A stretch of DNA of 64,000 bases. Source: Halichoerus grypus (Eukaryota > Chordata > Mammalia > Carnivora > Phocidae). The notes under the pieces were generated by a model, which saw only the letters and a program-made list of their open reading frames with translations, did not search any database and was not told the origin of the DNA. Numbering within the stretch: the first letter of the stretch is position 1; each line of letters opens with the position of its first letter. Location: the NCBI RefSeq assembly GCF_964656455.1, contig NC_135712.1, positions 68,143,239 through 68,207,238 of the forward strand, in the 5' to 3' direction. Made by a program: the position numbers and the translations under genes. Shown in pieces: positions 36,751-47,770 of this stretch.

Positions 36751-37824
36751 TTTCAGGAGAGAGAGAGTACAAGGCACAGTCAGGGATGGCTCCGCTGGAT
36801 GGGAAGGTCGGGGAAACTGCACAGAAGAAATGATGGATTTGAGAGAGATTAAAGAAATGGAATCAGCAGAACCAAGCAACTGAACTGATATTTGGGGTGT
36901 AAGAGTGGGAGGAGTCTAGGAGGCCTCCCCTGTTTCTCTTTAGGTAAGTCAGTAGGTGACGGCACCAATAATCAGGATACGGGGATATAGGACAGCCGGG
37001 CTGGGGGAGGGCGGGAGGGTCTTCATCAGGACCTCAGAATTGGAAGTTGTTTTTCGTACAGAGTCTGGTAGCTTCCTGGTGTCAGGGGAAACGGGCACTA
37101 GGTATTTTATTGGGCTGAAAACTCTCAGAGGGCAGAAACTGTGTCTCCCCTCCAAGGGAGATTATTGCCTGGGATAAGCACTGTATTCTCATTAGATGTG
37201 GAGCTCCCTAGGGTGGGGGCACCTCTCCTTCTTCTGTTTCTCATCCAGTATTGCCCAGTGTTTGGGGCTTTGTACCCATGGGTGGGAGTGCAGGTGCGAT
37301 GAAGAGGCATAACCGACTGGCTCCTTGTCTTCCAGGGCCATCTCAGAGATGGTGTCTTGGTCTGTAAATGTATATATGATACTGAGAACAGTTAGAGAGG
37401 GCAGGGCTCTGAGGGCTGAAGTAGCGGGGAAGATTTGTTGTGAAATTAAAATACCTGATACACGAGAGAGTGTTTTAAGCTACCAAAATTCTGAGCAGTT
37501 TGGACAGGTGTTATTCATAACCACTCCTACTCCCAAAAAACAAGACATGGTCCAGTCTCAGTGCCCTGGAGGGGAAACTCATCTATCTCTCCGATAGCCT
37601 TTTTACTCCAGAGCTGAATCTGGGTGATGGGTTCCAGGGTAGTGGCTGACTCTTTGGAATTGTTGGGTGGTGGTGAGGCGTCTTCCCATGGTGGAGGTGG
37701 GAGGGGTGATGAACAGCACTAGATCAGATGTGAGAGGTTCTATTTAGACTAGGCTAAAGGATGCTTTTATCTATCTCTGTCTCTAGGCAGCTCTGGAATA
37801 GAAAGACATACGTTGGTGTATAGA

Positions 37825-37970
37825 TCTTCCGCAAATGCACCGTGCATAGGAATCACTGGGATTTCTTGTTAAAATGCAGGTTCTGATTCTGTAGGTCTAG
37901 GGTGGGGCCTAGATTTTGCATCTCTAGCAAGGTTCTAGCTGGTAGGTGAGGCTTGTTACTCTGAGTAGCC
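37825..37970. mobile_element. MER5A-like hAT relic
   Basis: GGAATCACTGGGATTTCTTG, TTAAAATGCAGGTTCTGATTCTGTAGGTCTAGGGTGGGGCC, TTTTGCATCTCTAGCAAGGTTC are MER5A blocks. Confidence 0.75.
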
Positions 37971-38009
37971 AGGCTTTAGGATTCACCTTTCCTTTGAGGT
38001 CCCTTGCAT

Positions 38010-38192
38010 TCTGTACAGGTGATGTCCTGTCTCTGATAACAGCTCACTGTCCTATCTGCATACTTGTCTATCGCTGCCTGCAGGCCCCCTGGAGAGTGGG
38101 GTCCCTTGCTTATTTGTCTAAGTACCATCACACTTAACATAAGGCCTAGCACATAATAGGTGCTCAGTGAAGAATTGGTGGAAGAATGACTC
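38010..38192 (+). repeat. L2 3'-end fragment
   Basis: CCTAGCACATAATAGGTGCTCAGTGAAGAATTGG preceded by GGAGAGTGGGGTCCCTTGC, the L2 terminal order. Confidence 0.75.
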
Positions 38193-38719
38193 TGGGAATA
38201 GGAAACAGTCGCTCTTATACCCAAACTATAGCTCGACCTCATGAGCTCTTGGAACTCTCAACTGTAAACCAGATGTCTCCTTTGCAGCAGATCCGCCAGT
38301 GATTCGGGGCCACTTTGATCAAGGCTTCCATGCTGGACACACAGGGATGGAGTGGAAAGAGGAGGCAGAGACCTACCTGAGCAGTGGTCACACAGGGTCA
38401 GGCCCACTCGAGGCAATGAGATAATATTAAAATACTTACACAGTAACTTCTCAGTAAGTGCACGTTAAGGGGGTGTGGCTGAGAACCAAAAGGAAATAAA
38501 GAGCAATCCATGGGCACCCTGGCAGCTTGCACCTCCAAATGCTCAACACTTAGCTGCTTGTGTCTTCGCTTGTTGAAATCTGCGCTGCTTTCTGGAGGAG
38601 GCTAGCATGGAGCACAAGACACACAACTGCCCTGGGATACTCACCGCCATCCTGGAGCCAGGAAATAAGAGACAGAGGGCCTCTGATACCAGGGCCAGCC
38701 CCGCTGTTGCCATGGGGCC

Positions 38720-38739
38720 GGGGGGGGGGGGGGGGGGGG
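38720..38739 (+). repeat. G20 homopolymer
   Basis: Twenty consecutive G on the strand sense to KALRN, flanked by CATGGGGCC and AGGGATGCG. Confidence 0.9.
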
Positions 38740-38894
38740 AGGGATGCGTTGCAGGGGCTGGGAGCCAGGGTGAGGGAGCTGGGCACTTTCCCACATGGGG
38801 AAGGCTGGCTGGGAAAAGGTGAAGGGGAACGGGCAGCAGCAATGTAAGCATAACACATTTGGAGTGAGGAGGTGGCAAAAGTGGGGCTTAGAGA

Positions 38895-39085
38895 AGTTCC
38901 ATGCTGGAGATCCTGGGGAGGTGGCGGTGGTAATTTTTACTTCCCTAATAGATGCGGAGCATTTCAACTTCGCTAATTAACCGAACAGCAGGCTTGTAAT
39001 TCTGACAGCAGCAGGACACAAATGGGGTGGGATTAGTGCTGAATGCCAGCAAAGCATGCCTTTGTCCTTAAGAGAAAGCAGGAAA
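38895..39085. promoter_or_regulatory. Candidate conserved enhancer
   Basis: Non-repetitive block with GGTGGTAATTTTTAC, CTTCGCTAATTAACCG, GCTTGTAATTCTGACAGC, and TTTGTCC. Several TAAT cores in unique sequence. Inference only. Confidence 0.35.
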
Positions 39086-39724
39086 CTCACGTTGGGTCAG
39101 GTCCCTGAGGGTGCCCTCTGGTTCTTTTTTTTTTTTCCTATAGTAACTCCAAAGGGCACAGGGGCTTTTATTTCTTCTCAGGCTTTCTTTAGAGCTAGCA
39201 AGGGATCTACTGTTTCACCTGTTTCTTTTAAAGGGGGAAGCTGATCTACGGTTGGTCTAGAGTTTATAGTGTAATAGTGCTATTATCAAATATACCTTGT
39301 TCAGAGATAGCAGTTGCAGGTCAGGTCTGCCTGCCTCTTCCAAGGTATGTGTGCCTCACAGAAGTTCTTCCATCACTAGCCTTCCATTTCGGTAACTTGG
39401 GCTGTCCACAAAATGGGGTGATGTGTCTTGGGCATCCTGATCCCTAAGCTGATTCCTGGAAAAGAATACACTGGGAGGCCAGGGAAGAGTTGTTTTATCT
39501 TCCCAAAGCACACTGAACCTTGTTAGGGAGTTTGTTTCCAGTACTTTCTCTCAAAGCATATTGATCTGATAATCTAAGGATCTTAAAGGCCAATAAATAT
39601 GAAGAAAAGGTTTAAAAAGTCTCAGACTATCAGAGCTGAGTGGGACCCTGGCGATCATCTACGCAGATCACCAGCCCTTGGTGTGACAGATGAGGCCACT
39701 GACCTTGCGCATGTCACTTGAGAA

Positions 39725-39815
39725 AGGGTTACCATTTCATTCATTTCTTTATCCTTTCATCAAATATTTATTGAACATTTTCTATGAGGCTGCCCAGACA
39801 CGTACCTGATAGTGA
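39725..39815 (-). repeat. L2 3'-end fragment (antisense)
   Basis: TTCATTCATTTCTTTATCCTTTCATCAAATATTTATTGAAC with a short continuation. Confidence 0.6.
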
Positions 39816-39959
39816 AAACATGTTGCTATTTCATTGGTCCTGTTTGAGTTAGTGTTCAATGGACTTCTCCTTTATTATAGATCCCGACAGCTGGCTTCAC
39901 AAGGGCCTGTGAGAATTGATACATAGAACCCTCAGCCAGTGCAAATAGGTTTTCTACTC

Positions 39960-40195
39960 AAGGTCGCTGACTTCTGAGCTGCTGGGCTAATTAGTTTAGC
40001 TCTACTTGGCTTTACATAATGCATATATTGTTGAAAAGTTGTTTGTAATTCAATTTTTGGCAAATGAAAAACTAATTCAAACCATTAAGGCAACCTTTAT
40101 TTAAAGAGACCCTGGAGCAAATCCTTTTATAATGTGAAAAATCTTGTTGTTGTTGGAAACAATTATCCCCTAGTTAAGGATTTTGTAAATCTAGA
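39960..40195. promoter_or_regulatory. Candidate conserved enhancer with homeodomain and POU-type motifs
   Basis: GGGCTAATTAGTTTAGC, TTACATAATGCATATATTG (octamer-like), GTTTGTAATTCAATTTTTGG, AAAACTAATTCAAACC, GGAAACAATTATCCCC. No repeat recognised across about 230 bp. Inference only. Confidence 0.4.
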
Positions 40196-42309
40196 CACTT
40201 TAGGTTTTCTTATGGTAGGCTCGCAACCTGGGAGGTAGTTCAGCTGTGGTCTAAACCAGATGGGAGAAGACTCTGGCCTGAGAAGAGGAAGCCCTAGGAA
40301 TCTTAGACCGGCCCAACCCAAGATACTGACATTTACTCCGGCCAATGGCCAATGGTTGCAAGCTGCAGGGACAAGCCACTGCCTCTCTCTCAGGCCCTGG
40401 AGTCTGGAGGGGAGAAGGAAGAGGTGGGGCATGATGAGTGGGGTGTGAAGGATGGAATTCAGAGCTCCTTCTTGCTCTCCCTCCACAGGTAGGAGCAATG
40501 AGGGGGTAGGATAGGGAACCTTTTGCTTCCATTATAACAAATTCCAAGCTCTTCCTTAATGTCTGGGGACTTCTTGGAATTAGAGCCATCTTGTATACTT
40601 TAAGGGAGGTGGGGGGAGAGGAAGAGCAGTGGAAAAAATAGGACAGGTGTTTTGGAGAAAAGAGGGTTATGTGATTCTTGTCAAATCTCTGTTTGGGCCT
40701 TGCTCCTTTTGAACTTGTAAATAATCTGGAAGCAGACAGGACTAAAGTTTAACTTTTCTTATTAAAATTTTTTCCTATAGAAATTAAGGTGTATGTAGCA
40801 ATATAGAGGAGAGTGTTTTAAAACTGATGTATACAGAGATGTATTTCACATGTGAAAACAGGCACTTTTAATGCAGAGGCATCATTTTATACAAACAACT
40901 CATGCATCAGCTAAAGATGATCCTTGTCTAGTTGGTGAAGCTGAGTAGGACCCTTCCGTGCCAAGGAAGCCAAAACATCTTACTGCATGAATTTGAAAAA
41001 AAAAAACCCAACCCTATGTATCTATTTGTAAATTCTATAATAATTTATATGGATCCTAAGTGGTTTCTAGTAGTGAGATTTAATAGTTTTTCTGTGTTGG
41101 GTTATAAGGTCAGAGTGTAACAATCTATACAGACAATGCTTATAGTTAGAGGTTTTTTTTTTGTTTTTTTTTTTTGTCGTGTTATGTTTTTCTTCTTCTA
41201 TTGCCCATGTTCTTCTCAAAGTGAGCCTTGTAGTGGGTTATTCTGGCATTAGGTACTGTGGGCCAGCTTGTAAAGAGAAACAACTGATGAATAAAAAGGC
41301 TCACTGTTTTCATGTAGTGAAAAATGAAGAAGAAATAGGTGAAACGATCAGAGACACTTTGGGAATTTGTTTGGGGTTAGGATATAACCCCTGACCATGG
41401 CAAACTGGCATTCTGGAGACACATCTCTCCTCCTCTTTGGTTGAGTGTGCAACTGGCTCATTTCCCTTCCCTATAGGCCAGTGATCTTAACCCTGGGCTC
41501 TTGCCGGAATTCCCAGGAGAGTCTCTTGAAGCAGTCAGGGTTTAGAGGTTGAGACAGCCCTGAGCGGGGACCATCATCCCAGTACATTTCTCTGCACATT
41601 GTCAGATTGGGACCACAAGGGAGTAAGCCAAGTGGAAAAAGGCACTAGAGTGGTTGCCTGTGGTCTCCGGTTCTGTTTCACTGAGCTGACACAGAAGCTC
41701 CTCTCTCCAGGCATCCGTGTGTGTGATGTCCCTAGTGGTGATCCACAGCAGAGATTCCAGTTACGGCTCACAGGGCGTGGGCTGGCTCTCCCTGAGAGTC
41801 TTTGTGGGGTGCTTGGGCTAAATGGAAGGGCTCAGTGGGCTGGCCTGCTGTTTTGTGTGTGCATGCGGAGGCTTCTCTTCCCACGTGCCTTGTACTCACA
41901 CCGGGCTGGGTTGTCCTTTGAGGCTATTGTTTCTCCAGGCACATCATTATTTTCCATTCTATGTCAGCCCCAGGCTTCTGCCTTCAACCCCCTAACAGGA
42001 AGTCAGCTGGACCCCAGAAGGGACTTTGCAGCTGAGAAGCGAAATTTAGGCAGAGAATGAGTTGCTGAAGAAGGGAGTGCATTTCCTTCCCAGGAGATTG
42101 GTGTCTCCCCACCTGCTGTCTGTTGTGGACTGGTGAGGGTGACATTGAGGGGGAGGAGGAAGAAGGGTTATTGCATTCAATTTTGCTTCCCACTTGGGGA
42201 TATTGTGGTTTACTTTTACAGTTTGTACAATGAAAACTAAGAGTCACTGTGCCAGGTAGAGGAAAGGCAAAAACAATTATTTAGGGCATTGTGGTCCATC
42301 CTGATATTA

Positions 42310-42402
42310 ATTAACCTGTTCCATTGATGTTTCCTGAGTGCTTACTGTGTACCAGACACCATGCTAGGCAAAGAGGTACAAAAGTGGCCTTTAAAAAGCC
42401 CC
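42310..42402 (-). repeat. L2 3'-end fragment (antisense)
   Basis: GATGTTTCCTGAGTGCTTACTGTGTACCAGACACCATGCTAGG is the reversed L2 tail; about 310 bp upstream of exon 2. Confidence 0.7.
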
Positions 42403-42669
42403 ATCGTCAAGTTGCCCACAGCAGCAGGCCCGTGGCTGTTGCCCGCAAGGCGCGGAGCTGTGCATGTGTGGTGGGGGCAACTTGGATTGTCCTGTCCCTG
42501 GAAGGGACGCCCCTGTGGCCTGGCATCATGTGGCAGTGTCCTTTATGTTGCGGACCTTCTCCCGTTCCATCGGCTCCATTGGGCTGGGCTGCAGCACCTG
42601 GACAAGGCACAGCTTTCTGGCGCATGATGGGGTTGGGCTGCTGAGGGATGTACCCAGGGATTCAGCCAT

Positions 42670-42713
42670 CTGACCTCTTTCATCCCGATTCCTTCTGTTT
42701 TGTCGTCCCACAG
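42670..42713 (+). promoter_or_regulatory. KALRN: Branch point, pyrimidine tract and 3' splice site of exon 2
   Basis: A yUnAy match (CTGAC, 42670-42674) is followed by about 35 nt that are mainly T and C and then CAG at 42711-42713. No other AG lies between the branch candidate and the acceptor, so the exon boundary is unambiguous. Confidence 0.8.
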
Positions 42714-42788
42714 GGTCTTTTCGGAATGATGGTTTGAAAGCTTCTGATGTCCTTCCCATCCTAAAGGAAAAAGTGGCCTTCGTGTCTG
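42714..42788 (+). CDS. KALRN: KALRN coding exon 2 (start of the CRAL-TRIO region)
   Basis: This 75-nt exon reads, after two bases (GG) completing a split glycine codon, SFRNDGLKASDVLPILKEK followed by VAFVS, then one base of the next split glycine codon. By the kalirin N-terminus this is about residues 24-47, just after the short exon 1 peptide, leading into the Sec14/CRAL-TRIO lipid-binding domain. TRIO has a similar segment but reads KEKVAYLS, so KALRN is favoured. The acceptor is preceded by a pyrimidine-rich tract ending in CCCACAG, with a CTGAC branch-point candidate (A at 42673, 40 nt upstream). The donor is CTG followed by the full consensus GTGAGT. Both flanking introns are phase 1, so the exon could be skipped without a frameshift. 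There is no in-frame methionine. Exon number is inferred from the known transcript. Confidence 0.96.
42729..42737 (+). other. Out-of-frame mini-ORF ATG GTT TGA within exon 2
   Basis: ATG with A at -3 and G at +4, followed at once by GTT TGA; a second ATG lies directly upstream (42726). It is in a different frame from the kalirin codons and would matter only in transcripts whose main start lies downstream of exon 2. Confidence 0.5.
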
Positions 42789-43352
42789 GTGAGTGTCTGT
42801 GAAACTTTGCTCTGTAGGGGACCTGGAAGAGTGTGTGCACACATGCATGTAGGCAATCGCTTCTTGGTGTGTGAGAGGGAAGTGGGGGTGGGGCGGCACT
42901 CAGCACAGCTGGCTGCATCCTTGCTCCAGAGGCAGGCAGACAGAGGAGAGAGAGCCCTGATCCCAGCTGGGTGCTCTGAAGGACACTCACAACTACGGGT
43001 GGGTGCCCCTCACCTCACAGCCCCCACACATACACCTGACCTCACCACCCCCTCCCCGGCCAGTCAGGTCCCTCATGGGCCACTGAGGTCCCTATGGCAG
43101 CTGCTCCAGTTGGAGGAGTCTGTTTACCTCACACATTCCCAGAGGTTTTATTTGGGTTCATCTCTGAGCGGATCATGGATAGGAGATGAAAATTTTTTCT
43201 GGCTCCTCTTTATCGCTCCTTCCTGGCAAAGGGAACTCAATTGAGTGTTTATATCTTATTTATTTATTTTTCTGAGTAATGAATTCCAAATATGTATTTC
43301 TGGCTTTTCTCTCCAACCCATCTTGTGCACCTGCATCTTTTAATGTCTGATT

Positions 43353-43433
43353 CAGGGGCCAGCAAACTATAGCCCGTGAACCGGCCACCTGTTTTCCTAA
43401 GTAAAATTTGATTGGAACACAGCCATGTGCATT
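43353..43433 (+). mobile_element. hAT-type DNA transposon relic, left part
   Basis: CAGGGGCCAGCAAACTATAGCC and TTTGATTGGAACACAGCCATG belong to a common mammalian hAT-Charlie MITE; its other half resumes at 43908. Confidence 0.75.
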
Positions 43434-43907
43434 TGTAGTATTCATGTCCTATTGCCGCTATAAAAGTTACCACAGATTTGGTAGCGTACAGCAGCAGAAA
43501 TGTATTCACTCATGGTTCTGGGGGCCAGAAATCCAAAAGCAGTTTACTGGTCTGAAACCGCGGTGTCAGCAGGGCTGTGCTATTTCCAGAGGCTCTTAGG
43601 GGAGAACTCGCCTCTTGCCTCTTACAACTTCCGGTGGCTGCCGGCATTCCTTGGTTTGTGGCCACGTCACTCCCATTTCTGCCACTGCGGTCCCACTGCC
43701 TTTCCCTCTCCTGTCTGCGTCAGATCCCTCTCTGCCCCCCTCTAACGAGGATACCTGTAACTGCTCATATAACCCAGGATATCTTCCCATCTCAGAATCC
43801 TTGAATAGTCACATCTGTAGACTCTTTTTTTTCCAAATAAGCTAACATTTACGGGTTCCAGGGATTAGGACCTGATATTTTGGGGGGCCGCTATTCAGCC
43901 TGCTGCA
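43434..43907 (-). mobile_element. MLT1-type MaLR LTR, antisense, nested in the hAT relic
   Basis: In reverse orientation it shows GCCGCTATAAAAGTTACCACAGATTTGG, CAGAAATGTATTCACTCATGGTTCTGGGGGCCAGAAATCC and, at the other end, GGGATTAGGACCTGATATTTTGGGGGG, i.e. the ends of a MaLR LTR of about 470 bp. Solo LTR with no internal region. An old ERVL-MaLR remnant. Confidence 0.75.
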
Positions 43908-43997
43908 GCAGAGTTGAGTGGTTTCCTCAGAGCCCAGATGGCCGTAAGTTTAAGATAGTTACTCTCTGGACCTTTAAGAAGAGTTTGGTGGCCTGTG
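43908..43997 (+). mobile_element. hAT-type DNA transposon relic, right part
   Basis: GCAGAGTTGAGTGGTTTCCTC, GATAGTTACTCTCTGGACCTTTAAGAAGAGTTTGG continue the element begun at 43353. Confidence 0.7.
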
Positions 43998-44469
43998 ATG
44001 TAATTGAAGGCAAGCTGCAAGGGCACCAGCATCGCTGTGGCTGCCAGTTCCTGGGCTCCGTCGTAGGCCTCCATTATAGAATCGCCAGCAAGGGCCAGGG
44101 TGAGGGCAATGCCCCACCAAGGATCACATTTAAAGAAACACACCCAAGTGCTTGTGCCTTGTGGACTGAGCATTTGTTTCTGGATGATCCTGATGGTCTA
44201 CAAGGGATGGTGGTAGGATCACAGGGGAAGAGCGAATACCATCCCACAGTATATGGTTTCACTCCGGAGCTGCCGCTGGCCTGGCTGATGGGCAACAGAC
44301 CAAATGGAGAGAAGGGAGAGAGAGGAGGGGGTTGGGGAGGAGAAACCAAGCAGCAGGTGTCTCCTGCCTATTGAGAGGGAAGGTGAGAGACTGATGATTC
44401 AGAGTGTAGAGGTAGGAGGTGAGGGCAGAGTATGGGATGGGAGTATGTGAGGTTCTAAATGCACTCCTC

Positions 44470-44511
44470 ATTATTATTATTAGTATTAGTGGTAGTAGTA
44501 GTAGTGATACT
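44470..44511. repeat. Imperfect (ATT/AGT)n trinucleotide repeat
   Basis: ATTATTATTATTAGTATTAG then GGTAGTAGTAGTAGTG. Confidence 0.8.
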
Positions 44512-44929
44512 AGGGTTTTGTTGTTGTTGCTGTGAGATGACATTGACTGAGAAGCTGCCTTTCCCCATTAGTGTTAGGTGCTTACGTATCTTATCAGGTA
44601 GTAAACCCCTGTCACTGAAGATGCTGAAGCCCAGGCTGAACAGCCCCTTGGCAGGATCACGTGGCAGTGATTTTGGTATGGGGAGAGGTATAGGTAAGAC
44701 AACCTCCAAAGCCTTCGTACACTTGGATCGGAGTGCTTGCTAAACATGTGGAAGGACCCTGTGTGGAGGTCCTGAAGGCCACTAGGCAGCGCTAGGCCCC
44801 CGACTTCTGCTGCTGCCCATAGCCTGGCTCCAGGATGTGGCCCACAGCCCTCTATTGTGTACTCTCTACTCCAGTAGAGCCCAATCCAATCTTTTCTTCT
44901 TCTTCTTTATGGCCCTGAGCCTCATTTAA

Positions 44930-45195
44930 CCTGATGTCCTTCCTGTCCCCTGGGTATCCTGCTAATCCTCCCATGTCTCTCATGCCCGAACTTCCTCTAC
45001 TAGCTGTGCTTTACTCACATTTTTTGCCAGCTTGAGCCTCTCTTCTTCTTCCCAAGTCAGTTCCCACTTTGCCTCCTCTAGGAAGCCTTTCTGGCTTTAA
45101 TGCAGAGCCTCCGAACACCATCCTGTTCTGCATCAGTTCAGGACATATGAGTGCACATGGGAACCCTTGTTTGATTGTTCAGTTGGAGCCCTGAG
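44930..45195 (+). repeat. L2 fragment
   Basis: CCTCCTCTAGGAAGCCTTTCTGGC is the characteristic L2 block; flanking sequence is consistent but diverged. Confidence 0.55.
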
Positions 45196-45849
45196 GCCAG
45201 GCCCAGCCAGCCCTAGAAGAGACCTTCCCAACTATAGGGAATTGTCCTAAGGGAGCATACAGAATCAATATGCCAGGAAGACGGGCCAGCATGAGGCAGG
45301 TCGAAGTTTCCCAGAGCAGGCGCAAGGGGGCTGGGGGGCGTGCAGTTCACTCCCTTATACTGATGTAGGCTGAGCACCCTCGGGTACGTCTTATTTATCT
45401 GTGCACGGTGCCAGGAACTTTTGGGCTTAGGGAACATTGTCCTTCCGTGCCTGGGAAGGATGCTTAGGATGCTAGGGAGACGGCTGGCTGCATCTAAAAA
45501 AAACAGAAACAAGAAACAAACCAATAAAGCCTCTTATATCCTGAGCTTTTAAAAGAAAAAACACAAGAATAAAACAAAACAAAGAAACCCAGAATTAAAG
45601 AATGCAGTGTTGCAGTAGCATTTCTTTCTGTGAAGGAAGGTGGGGAGCAGAGAAACAAACTGTTGGTTGTGCCTGCCCCCCTCTGTTAGTCCCCCCAGTT
45701 GTGGCCAGGGCAAAGGAAAGCGTGCTGCCATGGGAACGCACATTTGGAAGAATCCAGCGAGTGCAGCCCACCAGCTTCTTGTGTGTGGGCATGTGCACGT
45801 GTTTGTGTGATGGGCTCTGTGGCTGTGCCTCAGGGAGCCTCTGTCGTTC

Positions 45850-47770
45850 CAGCCTGGCCATCCTGCTCTGCATTCACAGCCTGTGCGCCCCCCACTCCCT
45901 CCCTTGCCCTCTCTGGCTCCCTTTGACTGCCTACACCTCCCACTCTCAGCACCCATTTGTGCCCCTTATGCAGTATGCTTGTACAGGGCTCATTTCACCT
46001 CTCTTACCTTTATGTGCACTCACACCCTCCTTTCAGCCACGCCTGATGTCCCTCTCTGCCTCCTTATCTCCCATCAACAGCATTCTCTAGACAGCTGCTG
46101 TGGCACAATCTCAGATCCTGGACCCATGTCTCTCAAAGCATATTCCATAGAACAGCAGTCCTTCCAGATGAGCCTCAAAAAAGAAAAAGGGGTTCTACAA
46201 TCCTAAGTTTGGGAAATGCATATTATAGCTGCCTCATGAAGATGTGCCATGTTCATTAAAGCACATGTCCATTAAACACGTGAAACTGTCTCCCAAACTA
46301 CAGAGTAACCTCATTACCTTGAAAAAAATCATGTGTATCCATTAACATCTCTCAGAACTATTTGGTATAACTTTTGGTATAATTCCATCAATGTATTTTT
46401 CTTGTTCCCACCCCCCCCCCAACTCTCTACCTTTCCCAGTTGCCCTAACTGGAGCCCCTTGAAAATTTTGAGCACCATTCCCCTTTTGGCTCAATCAGGG
46501 AAGCCTTAACTGCCCCTGCTTTTGGTTTTGCCTCTTCCCCAACCCTGCCCTGCCCTGCCTCTATGCCTTCTAGAACATCAGACCATCCCCTCCTCCTTCC
46601 TTTTTATCTCTGTCCTGTAGCTCCTGCCACCAAAGCCTTGCACACGTGGGCCCACAGCAGGAACGTAATGCGTAAAGGAATGACTCTTGAGGACCCTGCC
46701 AGCATCTGTATCGCCTTTTCAAAACTTGGCTACTTTTGTCTCGAACCCTCTCAGATCCACCTCTGTAATACACACTGACTTCAGCAGGGGGTTCTCATTC
46801 TTCATCTCTGCTTATCACCCTCCGTAATTTCAGCACCCATGTCAATTATCCATCAAATCTTACACCTTCATGGCTGCTCAGCCTTCTTGGTACCAAAGTT
46901 TTCTACCTCCTTACCTTGGCCATGCATATCCAAGACCTTAACTTTGATATGTGTGTCTGTGGCCTCAGTCTCTTACCTTTGACCCTTTCTGATGTTCCCG
47001 TATAAATTGGGAAAGGATGGCTATCAGATGAGCAAAACATCTGCTGTCCCCTCTTGCCTGGGGACTCATGATCCAGCCGGACATTTCCTACCTTCAGTGG
47101 GCCCTCCCCACTTATGCATGCACTAGCTTTATTCTGCCTCCACTCAAGTTAGAACCTAACATGGACACCATGGCTAGACCTTCCAACAGAACTCTCACCA
47201 TGCCCCAGTTCCCTGCTTCATCTCTTTTAGCCCACAACATACACAGTCCTGCTGTTCATTCTCTAGGGATCCTGGCCAGTGATAGTCTGCTCCCCTTTCT
47301 CCCAGTACCTCAAGCCTATCCTGACTTGTTAGGTGGGCTAGTCTGCAATTTCACTTAAAGAACAAGGTCCCCCAGGCAGGCTGAATTCCTCCCTCTCCTT
47401 GATTTATCTGTTTCCTCCTCCCTCTTTGAGTTCTGTCAGCCTGCTTCAGAGAAGGGGGCAGGACCCCTCCCCTTGCACCCGCTCTGAGGCCTCTTTCTAC
47501 CTATTGTCCCACTCTTTCCAGCACAATGACTCTCTTTCTCTATGCTCCTTCCTGCTCTGCTTCCTACATTCTTACATTCCTACAAGGTCATCTCCTTTCT
47601 GAAAAACACCTGGCTGATCCTACTGCCCCCTCTCAAATCTTTATCCTTGCTTCCTGAAAGGGGGGGGTGCTGCACTGCCCCAGGCTTTCTCCCCTTCTTC
47701 CTCCTCCTCTGCCATCTGGAACCTTCCCCAGCATATTTATGAAACTCTTCTTTCCAAGGGCAGAACTGGC
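45850..47770. other. CT-rich stretch of intron 2, identity unknown
   Basis: Nearly 2 kb in which the + strand is strongly pyrimidine-biased (many TCCCTC/CCTTCC runs). It may be an ancient, decayed LINE-like element, but I recognise no family. Short ORFs here are low-complexity Leu/Ser/Pro sequences and not credible genes. Confidence 0.4.

Larger units (their letters stand above)
1..42713 (+). other. KALRN: 3' part of KALRN intron 1
   Basis: Non-coding. Transposons, microsatellites and candidate enhancers in it are listed separately. Stretches where I recognise no repeat or gene include 1-690, 3310-4490, 6110-6598, 6842-7767, 8400-9290, 10500-12540, 13270-14150, 14340-15385, 16370-18725, 19165-20209, 21843-23490, 26480-27600, 28900-29530, 29830-30840, 31160-32698, 33016-34330 and 40190-42310. 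Kalirin has known alternative first exons in its 5' region. None could be identified here: no CpG island and no convincing TATA/initiator plus donor arrangement was seen. Confidence 0.85.

Noticed and set aside
38543..38878. Minus-strand frames with Pro-rich runs at 11.4 and 38.6 kb
   Set aside because: The proline runs are only the G20/G21 homopolymers read on the other strand.
1..42713. KALRN exon 1 or an alternative first exon within the visible part of intron 1
   Set aside because: No frame with the known N-terminus (MTDRFWDQW...) and no CpG island was found; I could not support any specific promoter.
42526..42990. A 154-codon minus-strand frame overlapping exon 2
   Set aside because: Antisense shadow of the exon and its flanks; the + strand reading has matching splice sites and known protein similarity.
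45602..46090. A 162-codon + strand frame in intron 2
   Set aside because: Cys/Ser/Leu-rich, starts in unremarkable sequence, no recognised similarity, no promoter or splice support.
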